A stretch of 64,000 nt of DNA. Origin: DVEG01 sp964405435 (GTDB lineage: Bacteria > Cyanobacteriota > Cyanobacteriia > Cyanobacteriales > Oscillatoriaceae). The notes under the pieces are model-generated. The model was not told where the DNA came from. It was given only the letters and a program-made list of their open reading frames with translations, and did not search any database. The stretch is from NCBI GenBank assembly GCA_964405435.1, contig CAYOOD010000024.1, forward strand, positions 1 through 64,000, given 5' to 3'. Positions 9,019 to 17,631 of this stretch are shown here, one piece after another (position 1 is the first letter of the stretch; every line of letters begins with the position of its first letter). The position numbers were made by a program, and so were the translations under genes.

Positions 9019-9048
9019 AAAGGGGAGCGGCGGAGGTCGCTCCCCTTT
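9019..9048 (+). terminator. 11-bp perfect hairpin, terminator or attenuator
   Basis: The arms aaaggggagcg (9019-9029) and cgctccccttt (9038-9048) pair perfectly around an 8-base loop. The trailing T run is short (ttt then ct). It can end the NACHT transcript or act as an attenuator for the downstream genes. Confidence 0.6.
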
Positions 9049-9388
9049 CTGCATGTCCCAAGCAGCAGAAAATGGATGCGAGCGTTGGCCCCCATCCCAT
9101 TTTTTTATTACCTGTCTACATTATGACACTTCAAGCGCATCTGAAACAACACTCGCTCCTCTTTTGGCTAGCGAGTCATCTCTGTAAGCTTTCCACAGCT
9201 ACAGCGAGTCTCTCTCAAAAGACTCTTACTCCGTCTCAAATGGCACAGGCAGCAGGGTGGTCTTCGTACTAACAGCAGATTTCTAATTGTTTTGAGAAAG
9301 CAGACGAGTCAGCCTCTCGGCTAATCTCTCATCTGTTTTTCTGTGTTTTTCGTTTTTCTTGCAAACGAAGAAATTAGGAGACTGCCCT
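9049..9388. other. Leader region of membrane-protein gene
   Basis: No convincing gene was found in these 340 bases; two overlapping short frames have no recognisable pattern. The 3' end carries TTAGGAG (9375-9380) ahead of the ATG at 9389. Confidence 0.45.
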
Positions 9389-10648
9389 ATGTCCGAGAAT
9401 TCGCAACAACAAGACTCATCAGGGTTAGACGGTTTTTCGCCAAACCGCACGCCTGGTCAACAGCCAGAGTTTGTGAGCGAGGCTGCCTTGCTACTCCAGT
9501 GGATTGAACAAAATCCGGATTATGAGGAACTGGTCAAGCAAGCCAAAGGTGAAAAATTGTCTTGGAAATGGCCTAAGCCCATACAGTGGCTGATTCAGTT
9601 GGTTTTCAACCTTCTGTTTGCCAACCCAGAGGAATTTCACGGCAAAGCCTTTGTCCCAAAAGAACTGAAAGAACACTCTCAAGTCACAGCACGAGTAGTA
9701 TCTGCGAGTAGCCTTCTCGACTTCGCGACCAACTCGCCGCTATTATTTTTCGCCTTCAAGGATTTGGGGATTATTCTGGCCCTAATCGTCAGTACGGCCA
9801 CGAACATAATCGTCCTGAAATTCACCAACGATACAGCGACCGCTGTTTCCGGGCGTAACAGGGGCAACCGCTTGTGGTCGCGGGTGGGTGTGCTGGGGCT
9901 GGTATCCATGAATGCTCTTCAGTCCCTTTTTTCAGGGATAGGAGTAGAGCTGCTCCTCAATCAGTCCGTTCTCGTCGAACAAAAATCAGCTGAGACAATT
10001 CAAGAACAAATTCGCAAAACCGAAGCCATTAAGGACTTGCAGGCTCCCAAGTATAAGGATGCGATCGCTCAGTGCGATAAAGGGAATCAAGAATTAAACA
10101 GCCTTCCTCGCTCCCACCCCCGCTGGGATTCCCTGTACGTTCAACTTCAGGGTCGGTGGGAAGAGCGCAACCAAGACTGGAGCAAAGTCCCCCTGGAAAA
10201 ACTGCCGACGTGCCGTCAAGTAGTGCGGTTGCGAGATGAAACTTTCCGCAACTACGAAGCTGCTAAAGCAGATCTGGAAATCAAACTCACCCGTCGCGTC
10301 CAAATTGGCAATGATGTGGTTTTTCTCCAACAAGAAATGCCTGCGGTTTACGCCCAGCACTTCACCCCTAATGGCGAATTCAAGTCAGGGGTTGAGGCAG
10401 TGCGGCTAGCAACCCAAAACTTTTTCGGTAAAATGAAGGCGGGAGATATTGAAGGATCGGGATTTTCGCTTTTCTTTTTCTCTCTATCGGTTATTACCAG
10501 TGGGGCCGCCTGTTTCATGGCGATCGCTCATGCCCACCGAGATGATACCAAAATGTCGAGAGATCCCAACGTAGAGGAAGCCATCCACGACTGGCTAGAA
10601 GATATTCGGCGAGATAACTTAAGGGGTCACTTACAAGGCGACGAGTAG
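9389..10648 (+). CDS. Multi-pass membrane protein of unknown function
   Basis: This 419-residue protein has three or four hydrophobic spans: around SPLLFFAFKDLGIILALIVS, the following TATNIIVLKF stretch, VGVLGLVSMNALQSLFSGIG, and near the C-terminus GFSLFFFSLSVITSGAACFM. About 170 residues of charged, largely helical sequence lie between the third and last spans and could form a coiled coil or an extracytoplasmic loop. The topology is reminiscent of DUF4407 proteins, but I do not recognise the family. The ATG at 9389 was chosen over an upstream TTG because AGGAG lies 8 bases before it. It follows the NACHT gene after 500 bases and precedes two further unknown genes, suggesting a shared function (inference). 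Confidence 0.72.
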   Translation: MSENSQQQDSSGLDGFSPNRTPGQQPEFVSEAALLLQWIEQNPDYEELVKQAKGEKLSWKWPKPIQWLIQLVFNLLFANPEEFHGKAFVPKELKEHSQVTARVVSASSLLDFATNSPLLFFAFKDLGIILALIVSTATNIIVLKFTNDTATAVSGRNRGNRLWSRVGVLGLVSMNALQSLFSGIGVELLLNQSVLVEQKSAETIQEQIRKTEAIKDLQAPKYKDAIAQCDKGNQELNSLPRSHPRWDSLYVQLQGRWEERNQDWSKVPLEKLPTCRQVVRLRDETFRNYEAAKADLEIKLTRRVQIGNDVVFLQQEMPAVYAQHFTPNGEFKSGVEAVRLATQNFFGKMKAGDIEGSGFSLFFFSLSVITSGAACFMAIAHAHRDDTKMSRDPNVEEAIHDWLEDIRRDNLRGHLQGDE

Positions 10649-10773
10649 CTAAAAGCAGGGCCGCGAAATGCAGCTCATTGAATGTATGTTAAACCTTGTC
10701 GTTAACAGCCGTCAATGAGGCTGCATTAGCTGCCTCTTCAAAAAAACAATCAATGACAATCGGGAGGATCTTT

Positions 10774-11523
10774 ATGAATTTTGAAAAAATGAATCCTTTT
10801 AATGGAAGGAAGCCCAAGTCACAACCGCATCAACCGGATTCAAACGTTATAGGTTTTCTTCCTCCTCATCCACCGGCTGCCGAATCTCGCAAAGAGGAAT
10901 CGGCTTATGAAAAAAAGCTAATTGGTCTCTTCATAGATCATTACCGAAAAACCGGTATGTGCGACTACCCAGTTTTAAAAGAAGTCGCCAAATTGGCTCA
11001 TACAGAAGGCGTTTTACTCTCTAAAAAAGCAGGACGGCTTTTGCGGTCTTTAGATGAAAAACTGGCCGAAATTGACGAGACCGCTAGTTTCATTAAGCGC
11101 CTCCTTGAACATTTAGAGAATTCTTTCTCCAATCCTGAAAAATACAGCGACAGTATTGCCAAGATCGGAAATTCCATCAAAAAGCGGGTAAAAATTATTG
11201 CTCAAGCAAGTGACTGCTTGTTAACTCTCACTCAAAAATACGCTCATTCAATATCCGGCAATGGGCCAGGAGTCGCCGAAGAGATTGACCTGAATATTTC
11301 CAAAAAAATAAATGACATTCAATATATAGCCAAATATTTGACGGAGCAAGTCTTCGTTGATGTGGCTCAATTTGAATTTTTTGAAAACAATTCCAACCAT
11401 TTTGCTTACTTTCGTCGCCTGCGTCATTACTTGAACGTTTTGCCGAATTATTGCGCCGATTTGGTGGAGGACGCGCGTCCGAAAATTCAGAGCAAGGTAG
11501 CCGGAACAAAATTTTACAATTAG
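10774..11523 (+). CDS. Helical protein of unknown function
   Basis: This 249-residue protein has a Pro/Gln-rich N-terminus (residues about 15-45) followed by predicted helices, for example KEVAKLAHTEGVLLSKKAGRLLRSLDEKLAE and ISKKINDIQYIAKYLTEQV (both shown in part). There is no signal peptide, membrane span or recognised motif. The ATG at 10774 is preceded by GGGAGG with 6-base spacing, which decides it over an upstream TTG at 10696. It sits 125 bases after the membrane-protein gene and 24 bases before the pentapeptide-repeat gene, so the last two are probably co-transcribed. Function unknown. Confidence 0.68.
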   Translation: MNFEKMNPFNGRKPKSQPHQPDSNVIGFLPPHPPAAESRKEESAYEKKLIGLFIDHYRKTGMCDYPVLKEVAKLAHTEGVLLSKKAGRLLRSLDEKLAEIDETASFIKRLLEHLENSFSNPEKYSDSIAKIGNSIKKRVKIIAQASDCLLTLTQKYAHSISGNGPGVAEEIDLNISKKINDIQYIAKYLTEQVFVDVAQFEFFENNSNHFAYFRRLRHYLNVLPNYCADLVEDARPKIQSKVAGTKFYN

Positions 11524-11547
11524 TAAAAACGCCAATTGGAGGAAAAA

Positions 11548-12249
11548 ATGCTCAAAAACTTATTTAAGGCCATCTTTGACAACAAATCATCCTCAACGAA
11601 ATCTTCGACTAAAGGCTCAAAAATTTTCAATGAAGACTTTTGGAGCCAATATGAAAATGGTGAAAGAGATTTCCACGATACCATTTTTGAGAACGTAGAC
11701 TTCCGAGACTTATATCTACGCGGGCTCGATCTCCGAGGTTCCGATCTCCGCATGGTCAAAGACTGGCACGGTGTAAATTTAGCCAATGCCGATCTCAGCG
11801 AAGTTAATTTGAGTGGAGTGAACCTTCGGGGACTCAACTTGAGTAACACTGTTTTGTATAAAGCCACTCTTATTGGGGCGGATTTGAGGCGATCTATATT
11901 GACTGGCGCAAATCTGAGCAAAGCCAATTTAAGCTGGGCAAATTTCTATCACGCTTTATTAGTAGGAGCCAACTTATGCGATGCGGAAGCATACGGAACT
12001 GAACTGAGCAAAGCTGATTTAGAAGGGGCGAATCTCAGCGGAGCCAATTTAAGTCGAGCGAATCTAAGTTGGGCCGATCTGAGTGCCACTAATCTGAGTG
12101 GAACTAACCTCACAAGAGCAAATCTCAGTTGGGCTGATCTCGATGAATCCAATCCCGAATTAGCGCATACACGTTTCACTACCTTAACTGGGGTGCGCCT
12201 CCCTGAAGGAATCGCAATCGTTCGCCGGAGATTCAACAGCGAAGGATAA
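11548..12249 (+). CDS. Pentapeptide-repeat protein
   Basis: This 233-residue protein has an approximately 45-residue N-terminal segment rich in Ser and Lys and then about 25 pentapeptide units of the A(D/N)LxX type, such as GANLSGANLSRANLSWADLS. These fold as a right-handed quadrilateral beta helix (known of the family). Such proteins are abundant in cyanobacteria and rarely have assigned roles; a few mimic DNA and protect gyrase, but nothing here shows that. The start is ATG at 11548 preceded by TTGGAGG. It is separated by only 24 bases from the upstream unknown gene and ends the accessory block. Confidence 0.88.
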   Translation: MLKNLFKAIFDNKSSSTKSSTKGSKIFNEDFWSQYENGERDFHDTIFENVDFRDLYLRGLDLRGSDLRMVKDWHGVNLANADLSEVNLSGVNLRGLNLSNTVLYKATLIGADLRRSILTGANLSKANLSWANFYHALLVGANLCDAEAYGTELSKADLEGANLSGANLSRANLSWADLSATNLSGTNLTRANLSWADLDESNPELAHTRFTTLTGVRLPEGIAIVRRRFNSEG

Positions 12250-12390
12250 ATTTCTGATTTTTGATAGTTGATTTTTCAGGTATTGGAGGCGCGGGGACAG
12301 GAAAAAAAGGGAGCGCGATCGCATCTGGCCAAACAAATTGGAGGGTGCATCTCCGGCAGAGCGATATCCCGTAGTGTTCGTAACAAAGCT

Positions 12391-12542
12391 CAGGGCAAAC
12401 GCATCTTGTCAATAAGCGAGGGTTTTAGCACAATAACTCGGCTTTATTGTTCCTTGTTGAGAATTAAAAATCTACATATAGCGTTGTTTAATCGTGCAAG
12501 GCACTATATGTAGAAATTTAAAAATTAGATGCGTTTGCCCTG
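12391..12542. mobile_element. 152-bp MITE with 16-bp terminal inverted repeats and 11-bp target duplication
   Basis: The ends cagggcaaacgcatct (12391-12406) and agatgcgtttgccctg (12527-12542) are perfect inverted repeats. The element is flanked on both sides by the direct repeat gtaacaaagct (12380-12390 and 12543-12553), an 11-base target-site duplication. An inner inverted repeat tctacatatag/ctatatgtaga (12471-12481, 12504-12514) can form a stem. There is no coding capacity. An 11-base duplication is compatible with mobilisation by an IS4-type transposase (inference). Confidence 0.88.
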
Positions 12543-12553
12543 GTAACAAAGCT

Positions 12554-13278
12554 CCTGTCCTTATTACTGCGCCCAGACAAAAAATAGCGCTTGTGTCAGA
12601 CTCTAAATCAGCAATTTAATCCAAAAATATATTGATATTAAAAGTTTTTTACAATTCATAGGAACAAAGTAACTAATTTAAAAAAAGGGTAAAATAAGGT
12701 AACTAATTAAATAAAATCCTTGTTTTTTATCTAAAAAGCATTTTTTTAGAATGCTTTATCAAGACTTCTGCTATATTTTTTAAAATTTTTTTTATGGTAC
12801 ATTATTTTAATCGATATCACTCCTGAACTGCATGGGTTAGGACATCGAAAGATACGTCTCGTTAGAAAGTTCTTAACTATTGCCGATTACCGATTGCCCG
12901 ATCGCGCCTAGCAGCCACTTGGCTTATAATGGCAAAATGGCTAGTTTAAATTTTTAAAGTATGGCCAACCTATGAAGAGTTGAAAAAATTTTGTAGTGGC
13001 CTTCCCGTCAAGCGTGAAGGCCCCCTCGGCAAAACCCTATCTTGCCATTTATTGAGCAACCTAGTAGTTGTTTTATACCCTATAATTTTTATAAAAAATA
13101 ACAGAGAATAGCCCGATATAAGGGGTCGAGGAAATGGGGGAGCTTGGCAAACAAAGTGAAAAGCGATCGCGAATAACAAAAAATACTTATCAGGTGACTT
13201 ATCCAATCGGTAAAAATGATAAAATAGGCTTAAAAGCTAAAATAAACTTTTGAGAAGAGTGACAAAGGCGGTAACAAA
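12554..13278. other. AT-rich intergenic region upstream of ilvE
   Basis: No gene is visible. Bases 12600-12800 are very AT-rich, with an imperfect direct repeat of gtaactaattaaa near 12669 and 12694. A small hairpin ggccttc/gaaggcc occurs at 12998-13022. The region marks the right border of the accessory block. Confidence 0.5.
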
Positions 13279-14199
13279 GTGCCTATCAAAGCAGGAAAAA
13301 TCTGGTTCAACGGCGAGATAGTCCCCCAAGAAGAAGCCAAAGTCAGCGTTTTGAGCCACGGGCTGCACTACGGCACCAGCGGGTTCGAGGGGCTGCGCGC
13401 CTACGAAACTGCCAAGGGTGCAGCCATCTTTCGGCTAGACGAACACGTCGAGCGTCTTTTCCACTCGGCGAAGGTGCTGAGGATGGAAATTCCGTATAGT
13501 TTTGCAGAAATCAAAAACGCGATCGCCGATACGGTGCGAGCGAACGGGTACAAGTCTTGTTACATCCGTCCTTTAGTATGGCTGGGAGACAATGCCCTGG
13601 GCTTGAACCCGTTCCCCAACAACCCAGCTAGTGTAATGGTGGCGGCGTGGGAGTGGGGCACCTACCTGGGGAATGAAGCCGTCAGCAAGGGGGCGAAGCT
13701 AGTTAGCTCGAGCTGGGCGCGCTTTCCGGCAAATGTCATGCCCGGGAAGGCTAAAATCGGAGGGAACTACATTAATTCCATCATGGCTAAGATGGAAGCG
13801 ATCGCCGCCGGTGCAGACGAAGCCCTCTTATTGGATACCCAGGGATTCGTCGCAGAAGGCAGCGGGGAAAATATCTTCTTCATTCGTCAGGGGACAATCT
13901 ACGCGATCGAACACTCGGTGAACCTCATGGGGATTACCCGCGATTCCGCCATCCGCATTGCCCGAGATTTGGGCTACGAGGTGCGGGAGGTGCGGGCAAC
14001 CCGGGATCAGCTTTACATGGCTGATGAGGTTTTCCTAGTCGGAACTGCAGCAGAGATTACTCCAGTTTCGACGATCGACTGGCGCTCGATTGGCACCGGT
14101 ACTGCGGGAGCGATCGCTCTAGAGTTGCGAAAAGTTTATCTAGAAGCAGCTAGAGGAGAACGTCCCGAGTACGAACACTGGCTGACTTACCTTAGCTAA
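13279..14199 (+). CDS. ilvE: Branched-chain amino acid aminotransferase
   Basis: PLP enzyme that performs the last transamination in leucine, isoleucine and valine synthesis. The 306-residue length is typical of bacterial IlvE. The family pattern is clear: SHGLHYGTSGFEGLRAYET at the start, the PLP lysine in KIGGNY (Lys159), and EGSGENIFFIRQG and VGTAAEITPV near the end. The start codon is GTG at 13279, after a modest aaggcgg signal. It lies alone on the + strand, with more than 1 kb of AT-rich DNA and a MITE upstream. Confidence 0.97.
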   Translation: MPIKAGKIWFNGEIVPQEEAKVSVLSHGLHYGTSGFEGLRAYETAKGAAIFRLDEHVERLFHSAKVLRMEIPYSFAEIKNAIADTVRANGYKSCYIRPLVWLGDNALGLNPFPNNPASVMVAAWEWGTYLGNEAVSKGAKLVSSSWARFPANVMPGKAKIGGNYINSIMAKMEAIAAGADEALLLDTQGFVAEGSGENIFFIRQGTIYAIEHSVNLMGITRDSAIRIARDLGYEVREVRATRDQLYMADEVFLVGTAAEITPVSTIDWRSIGTGTAGAIALELRKVYLEAARGERPEYEHWLTYLS

Positions 14200-14446
14200 A
14201 CAAGCTAAAAAAGTCAGGGATCGACGCGATCGCGCTTTCCAAAAGCCCGATCGCGCCTGAAAGCTTGCAGGTGCCGGACGGAGACTTTCAAGTTTCCCTT
14301 TTCTGCGATGATTCATTCGCGAACTTATTTGAGAAAGTCTCTAAAAAAGTGCCAGTCAACACTGCCAGAATTACTACAGTCAGCTCTTGGCTTTTTCAGT
14401 CGCCAGAGCTTTTCCGCGAATTCCTATAAACAAAGAGGGGTAAAAA

Positions 14447-17119
14447 ATGGCCTTAATTTTGGGTACAATTGCAAATGATACCCTATTGAGCGGCATTGAA
14501 CAGGATAGCTTAATCGGCGGCTTAGGAGATGACAGCCTTATCGGCAGTATTGGAAATGACATCTTCTTTGGCGACGAAGATAACGATACCTTAATCGGCG
14601 GTAGCGGCAATGACACTTTAAGAGGCGGCCAGGGAAATGACAGCATTATTGCAGGTTCTGGAAGGAATATTTTATTGGGAGAGACGGGAAATGATACGTT
14701 AATCAGCGGCATTGGTAACAATATTTTATTCGGCGGCGATGGCGATGATAGCCTGATAGGAAATATCGGAAATGATATCTGGTTTGCCGAGGCAGGAAAT
14801 GATATTTTAAGCGGCGGCAGCGGGAATAATATTTTAAGCGGCGGCAGCGGCGACGACAGTGTATTTGGCAGCGACGGAAACGACACGCTGTTTGGGAACG
14901 AGGGCAATAATACTTTAACGGGGGGAGCAGGTGCCGACGTATTCGCGATCGGCTTTGCCGTCGGTACTGGAGTAGATAGAATTACAGATTTTGAGCTGGG
15001 TGTAGATCGAATTGGCGTGCCGGTTGGATTCAATATCGACAACTTCATCGTCCGAGAGAATTTGCGTGCGAACGGGCGTTCATTCATCAGCCTCGAACTC
15101 GAACAAGGCAGCGCTCCTACGATAAGGATAGCAGAGCTGGATTATGAGGGAGTTCCGCCTACCTTGTCCGATCCGGCGGATTTTCTGGTGACAGCAGAGT
15201 CGATTAGCAGCGTATTGGAATTCAGCGAAGCTACGTTTACCGTCAGCGAAGATAGACTAGCAACCGCTCTGGTGAATCTGAACCGCAGCGGCGATAGCAG
15301 CGGGGCTGTCAGCGCGACTATCAATTTAAGTTCCGGTACGGCGAGTTTTCCGACAGATTACAACACCGCGCAAATATCGGTCAGCTTTGCCGCTGGGGAA
15401 ACGTCGAAAATAGTCGCGATTCCTATTTTCGACGATACGATTTTAGAAAATACAGAAACGATAAATCTCAGTTTGGTCAATCCTACGGGCGGCGCAACCC
15501 TCGGAGGGCAGAATACAGCCGTGCTGGCAATTTTAGACAATGATGTCAGCTTGCAATTTAGCGCTGCTAACTTTAGCGTGAATGAAAACGGCACGCCCAC
15601 AGCCGCGATAACTGTAACCCGCAGCGGCGTGACAACCACAGCAGTCAGTGCCGAAATCGCCCTGAGCGACGGAAGCGCAACGGCTGGGGCAGATTACGAC
15701 AGCACGCCTGTAGAGGTTGCGTTTGCCCCGGGAGAAGTGTCTAAGACGGTGAGCGTGCCGATTGTGGACGATGCGATCGCCGAGAATCCCGAGGCGATTA
15801 ATCTAGCCTTGGTTAATCCCACCAACGGCGCAACGATCGGCGCTCAAAATATCGCGACTCTTACGATCGCCGACAATGATGTTGCTTTGCAGTTTGCAGC
15901 TCCCACGTTTAGCGTGACTGAAGGGATGCCGACAGCTACGATAACGGTGAATCGCACGGGCGTTTTGGATGGGGCACTCAGCGGCACGGTGACTCTGACG
16001 AATGGCACGGCGATCGCTGTAGCAGATTACAATAACACCCCCATACCCGTCACTTTTGCCCCGGGAGAAACAACAAAAACCCTGAGCATTCCGATTGCAG
16101 ACGATCCATTTGTCGAAACTGCTGAGACGGTGAATTTAACATTGGGCAACCTCAGCGCCGGCGTCACTGTCGGCACCCCAGATGTCGCAGTTCTCACGAT
16201 TGAAGACAATGACGTCGCGCCGACACCGACGCCCGCACCCGAACCCACACCGACGCCAGAACCCGAACCCACACCGGCACCCGAACCTACACCCATACCC
16301 GGCACATTGGAATTCAGCAATGCCAGTTTTCTCGTTAATGAAAACGGTACTCCCCTGGCAGCAGTGACTGTAAATCGCACTGGCGGCACTAGCGGAGCAG
16401 TTAGCGCCACGATCGCTCTCTCCGACGGCAGCGCCATTGCCGGTCAAGATTACAACAACGCCCCGATAACGGTTAGTTTTGCTTCAGGGGAAACGACGCA
16501 AACCGTCAATATCCCGATTATTGATGACGCGCTGGTTGAAGTCTCCGAGACATTGAATCTCGCCCTGACGAACCCCACGGGCGGTGCGGCGATCGGCGAT
16601 CGCAATACCGCCACCCTGACGATTGCCAGAAGTGACATGTCGGCTTTACTGGATTTCGAGACGGTCGGAAATTTAGATGCGGTGGGAGGCGCTTATAGCG
16701 ATCGCGGCATTTCCTTCTCTGACAATGCTTTGGGAATTATTGACACCGATGCCTTAGATGCCTTGGGCAGGAACGATGAATTTGGCGGCAACTTCGGGAC
16801 TCCTCCTTCAGGGATTACCGCGCTAACTTACGGCGAAGATTCCTCAATTATCATGGATGTCAGCGGTGGATTTGACAGCCAACTCTCATTATTCTATGCT
16901 TCGCCCTTTCGGGATCACGCCGTCAGAATTTACGACGCGCCAGGAGCAACCGGCAATCTTTTGGCATCCGTACCTTTGGGCAGAACGCCCGCCGGAGAGC
17001 TGCCAGATGCTTACAGTCAGTTCGCTGAAATAGCTATCCCGTTTTCAGGCATTGCCCGCTCTGTCAGCTTTGGCGATGTCGCTAATAAACTTGTCATTGA
17101 CAATATCGAACTCGGTTAA
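14447..17119 (+). CDS. RTX/Calx-beta extracellular protein with C-terminal jelly-roll-like domain
   Basis: This 890-residue protein has no classical signal peptide. Residues 1-165 hold RTX nonapeptides (GGxGxDxLx type, for example GGSGNDTLRGGQGND), which bind calcium in a parallel beta roll. Four Calx-beta domains follow, recognisable by SVxEGTPTATITVxRTG and by DNDV ends; a Pro/Glu/Thr-rich linker (near residues 590-618) separates the third and fourth. The C-terminal 160 residues (LDFETVGNLDAVGGAYSDRG onward) resemble a carbohydrate-binding-like jelly roll. Such proteins usually leave by type I secretion (known); no transporter is in the window. Likely surface or matrix function. GAGGGG precedes the ATG. 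A strong terminator follows at 17184. Confidence 0.85.
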   Translation: MALILGTIANDTLLSGIEQDSLIGGLGDDSLIGSIGNDIFFGDEDNDTLIGGSGNDTLRGGQGNDSIIAGSGRNILLGETGNDTLISGIGNNILFGGDGDDSLIGNIGNDIWFAEAGNDILSGGSGNNILSGGSGDDSVFGSDGNDTLFGNEGNNTLTGGAGADVFAIGFAVGTGVDRITDFELGVDRIGVPVGFNIDNFIVRENLRANGRSFISLELEQGSAPTIRIAELDYEGVPPTLSDPADFLVTAESISSVLEFSEATFTVSEDRLATALVNLNRSGDSSGAVSATINLSSGTASFPTDYNTAQISVSFAAGETSKIVAIPIFDDTILENTETINLSLVNPTGGATLGGQNTAVLAILDNDVSLQFSAANFSVNENGTPTAAITVTRSGVTTTAVSAEIALSDGSATAGADYDSTPVEVAFAPGEVSKTVSVPIVDDAIAENPEAINLALVNPTNGATIGAQNIATLTIADNDVALQFAAPTFSVTEGMPTATITVNRTGVLDGALSGTVTLTNGTAIAVADYNNTPIPVTFAPGETTKTLSIPIADDPFVETAETVNLTLGNLSAGVTVGTPDVAVLTIEDNDVAPTPTPAPEPTPTPEPEPTPAPEPTPIPGTLEFSNASFLVNENGTPLAAVTVNRTGGTSGAVSATIALSDGSAIAGQDYNNAPITVSFASGETTQTVNIPIIDDALVEVSETLNLALTNPTGGAAIGDRNTATLTIARSDMSALLDFETVGNLDAVGGAYSDRGISFSDNALGIIDTDALDALGRNDEFGGNFGTPPSGITALTYGEDSSIIMDVSGGFDSQLSLFYASPFRDHAVRIYDAPGATGNLLASVPLGRTPAGELPDAYSQFAEIAIPFSGIARSVSFGDVANKLVIDNIELG

Positions 17120-17183
17120 AGCCAATTGCGGCAGTTAATATTCTCCCTAGATCCTTCACCGCTTGTCGAGCCAGAATAACAAG

Positions 17184-17216
17184 CCCCCCACTTCTTCATT
17201 TGGGGGGTATTTTTTG
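17184..17216 (+). terminator. Intrinsic terminator after RTX/Calx-beta gene
   Basis: A cccccca arm at 17184-17190 pairs with tgggggg at 17201-17207 around a 10-base loop and is followed by tattttttg. It lies 65 bases downstream of the stop codon. Confidence 0.8.
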
Positions 17217-17631
17217 CTAGATAGTGCCTGGCAAAGTATGTGATTTATCCTTTTAATGGAACCGATTAATTAACTCAAGTTGTACTAACAGGGCTGGGGG
17301 ACATATTAGGGCTTTTTTTGAGTTAAATAAAAAAAGGGCGCGTCAAGTTTTACAGAAATTCAGTAAACTTATCGATGGACTCTGACGTCAGCCATCAAAA
17401 GTCAACTGCGATCGGCAGTTTTTGTTATCTGAGATTTGTAATATTTGTCCATCAAATTTTATTGTTAAATTGCGCGATTATATCGTCCTGTATTCATTTT
17501 GTCAAGAAAGTTAAAGAATATTAATAATTCGGGTAAAAAACGTTTTAAAAACTTACTACCCCTAGCGAATATAGATTTGCCCAGACTATATTCAAAGCAA
17601 GCTCAACATCTACAGGAAAATATCTGGCATT
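17217..17631. other. Intergenic region upstream of second RTX gene
   Basis: These 415 bases are AT-rich and hold no gene. They probably contain the promoter of the beta-helix/RTX gene, but no box pair stands out. An AGGAAAA stretch lies about 15 bases before the ATG at 17632. Confidence 0.45.

Noticed and set aside
8936..9272. Two overlapping short + strand frames after the 52-bp duplication
   Set aside because: The first begins inside the repeat and both read through a terminator hairpin; no recognisable protein pattern.
12268..12513. 81-codon frame overlapping the MITE
   Set aside because: It is mostly MITE sequence, and the frame is chance.
14380..15087. 235-codon minus-strand frame opposite the RTX gene
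   Set aside because: The repetitive Pro/Ser text is the complement of RTX repeats.
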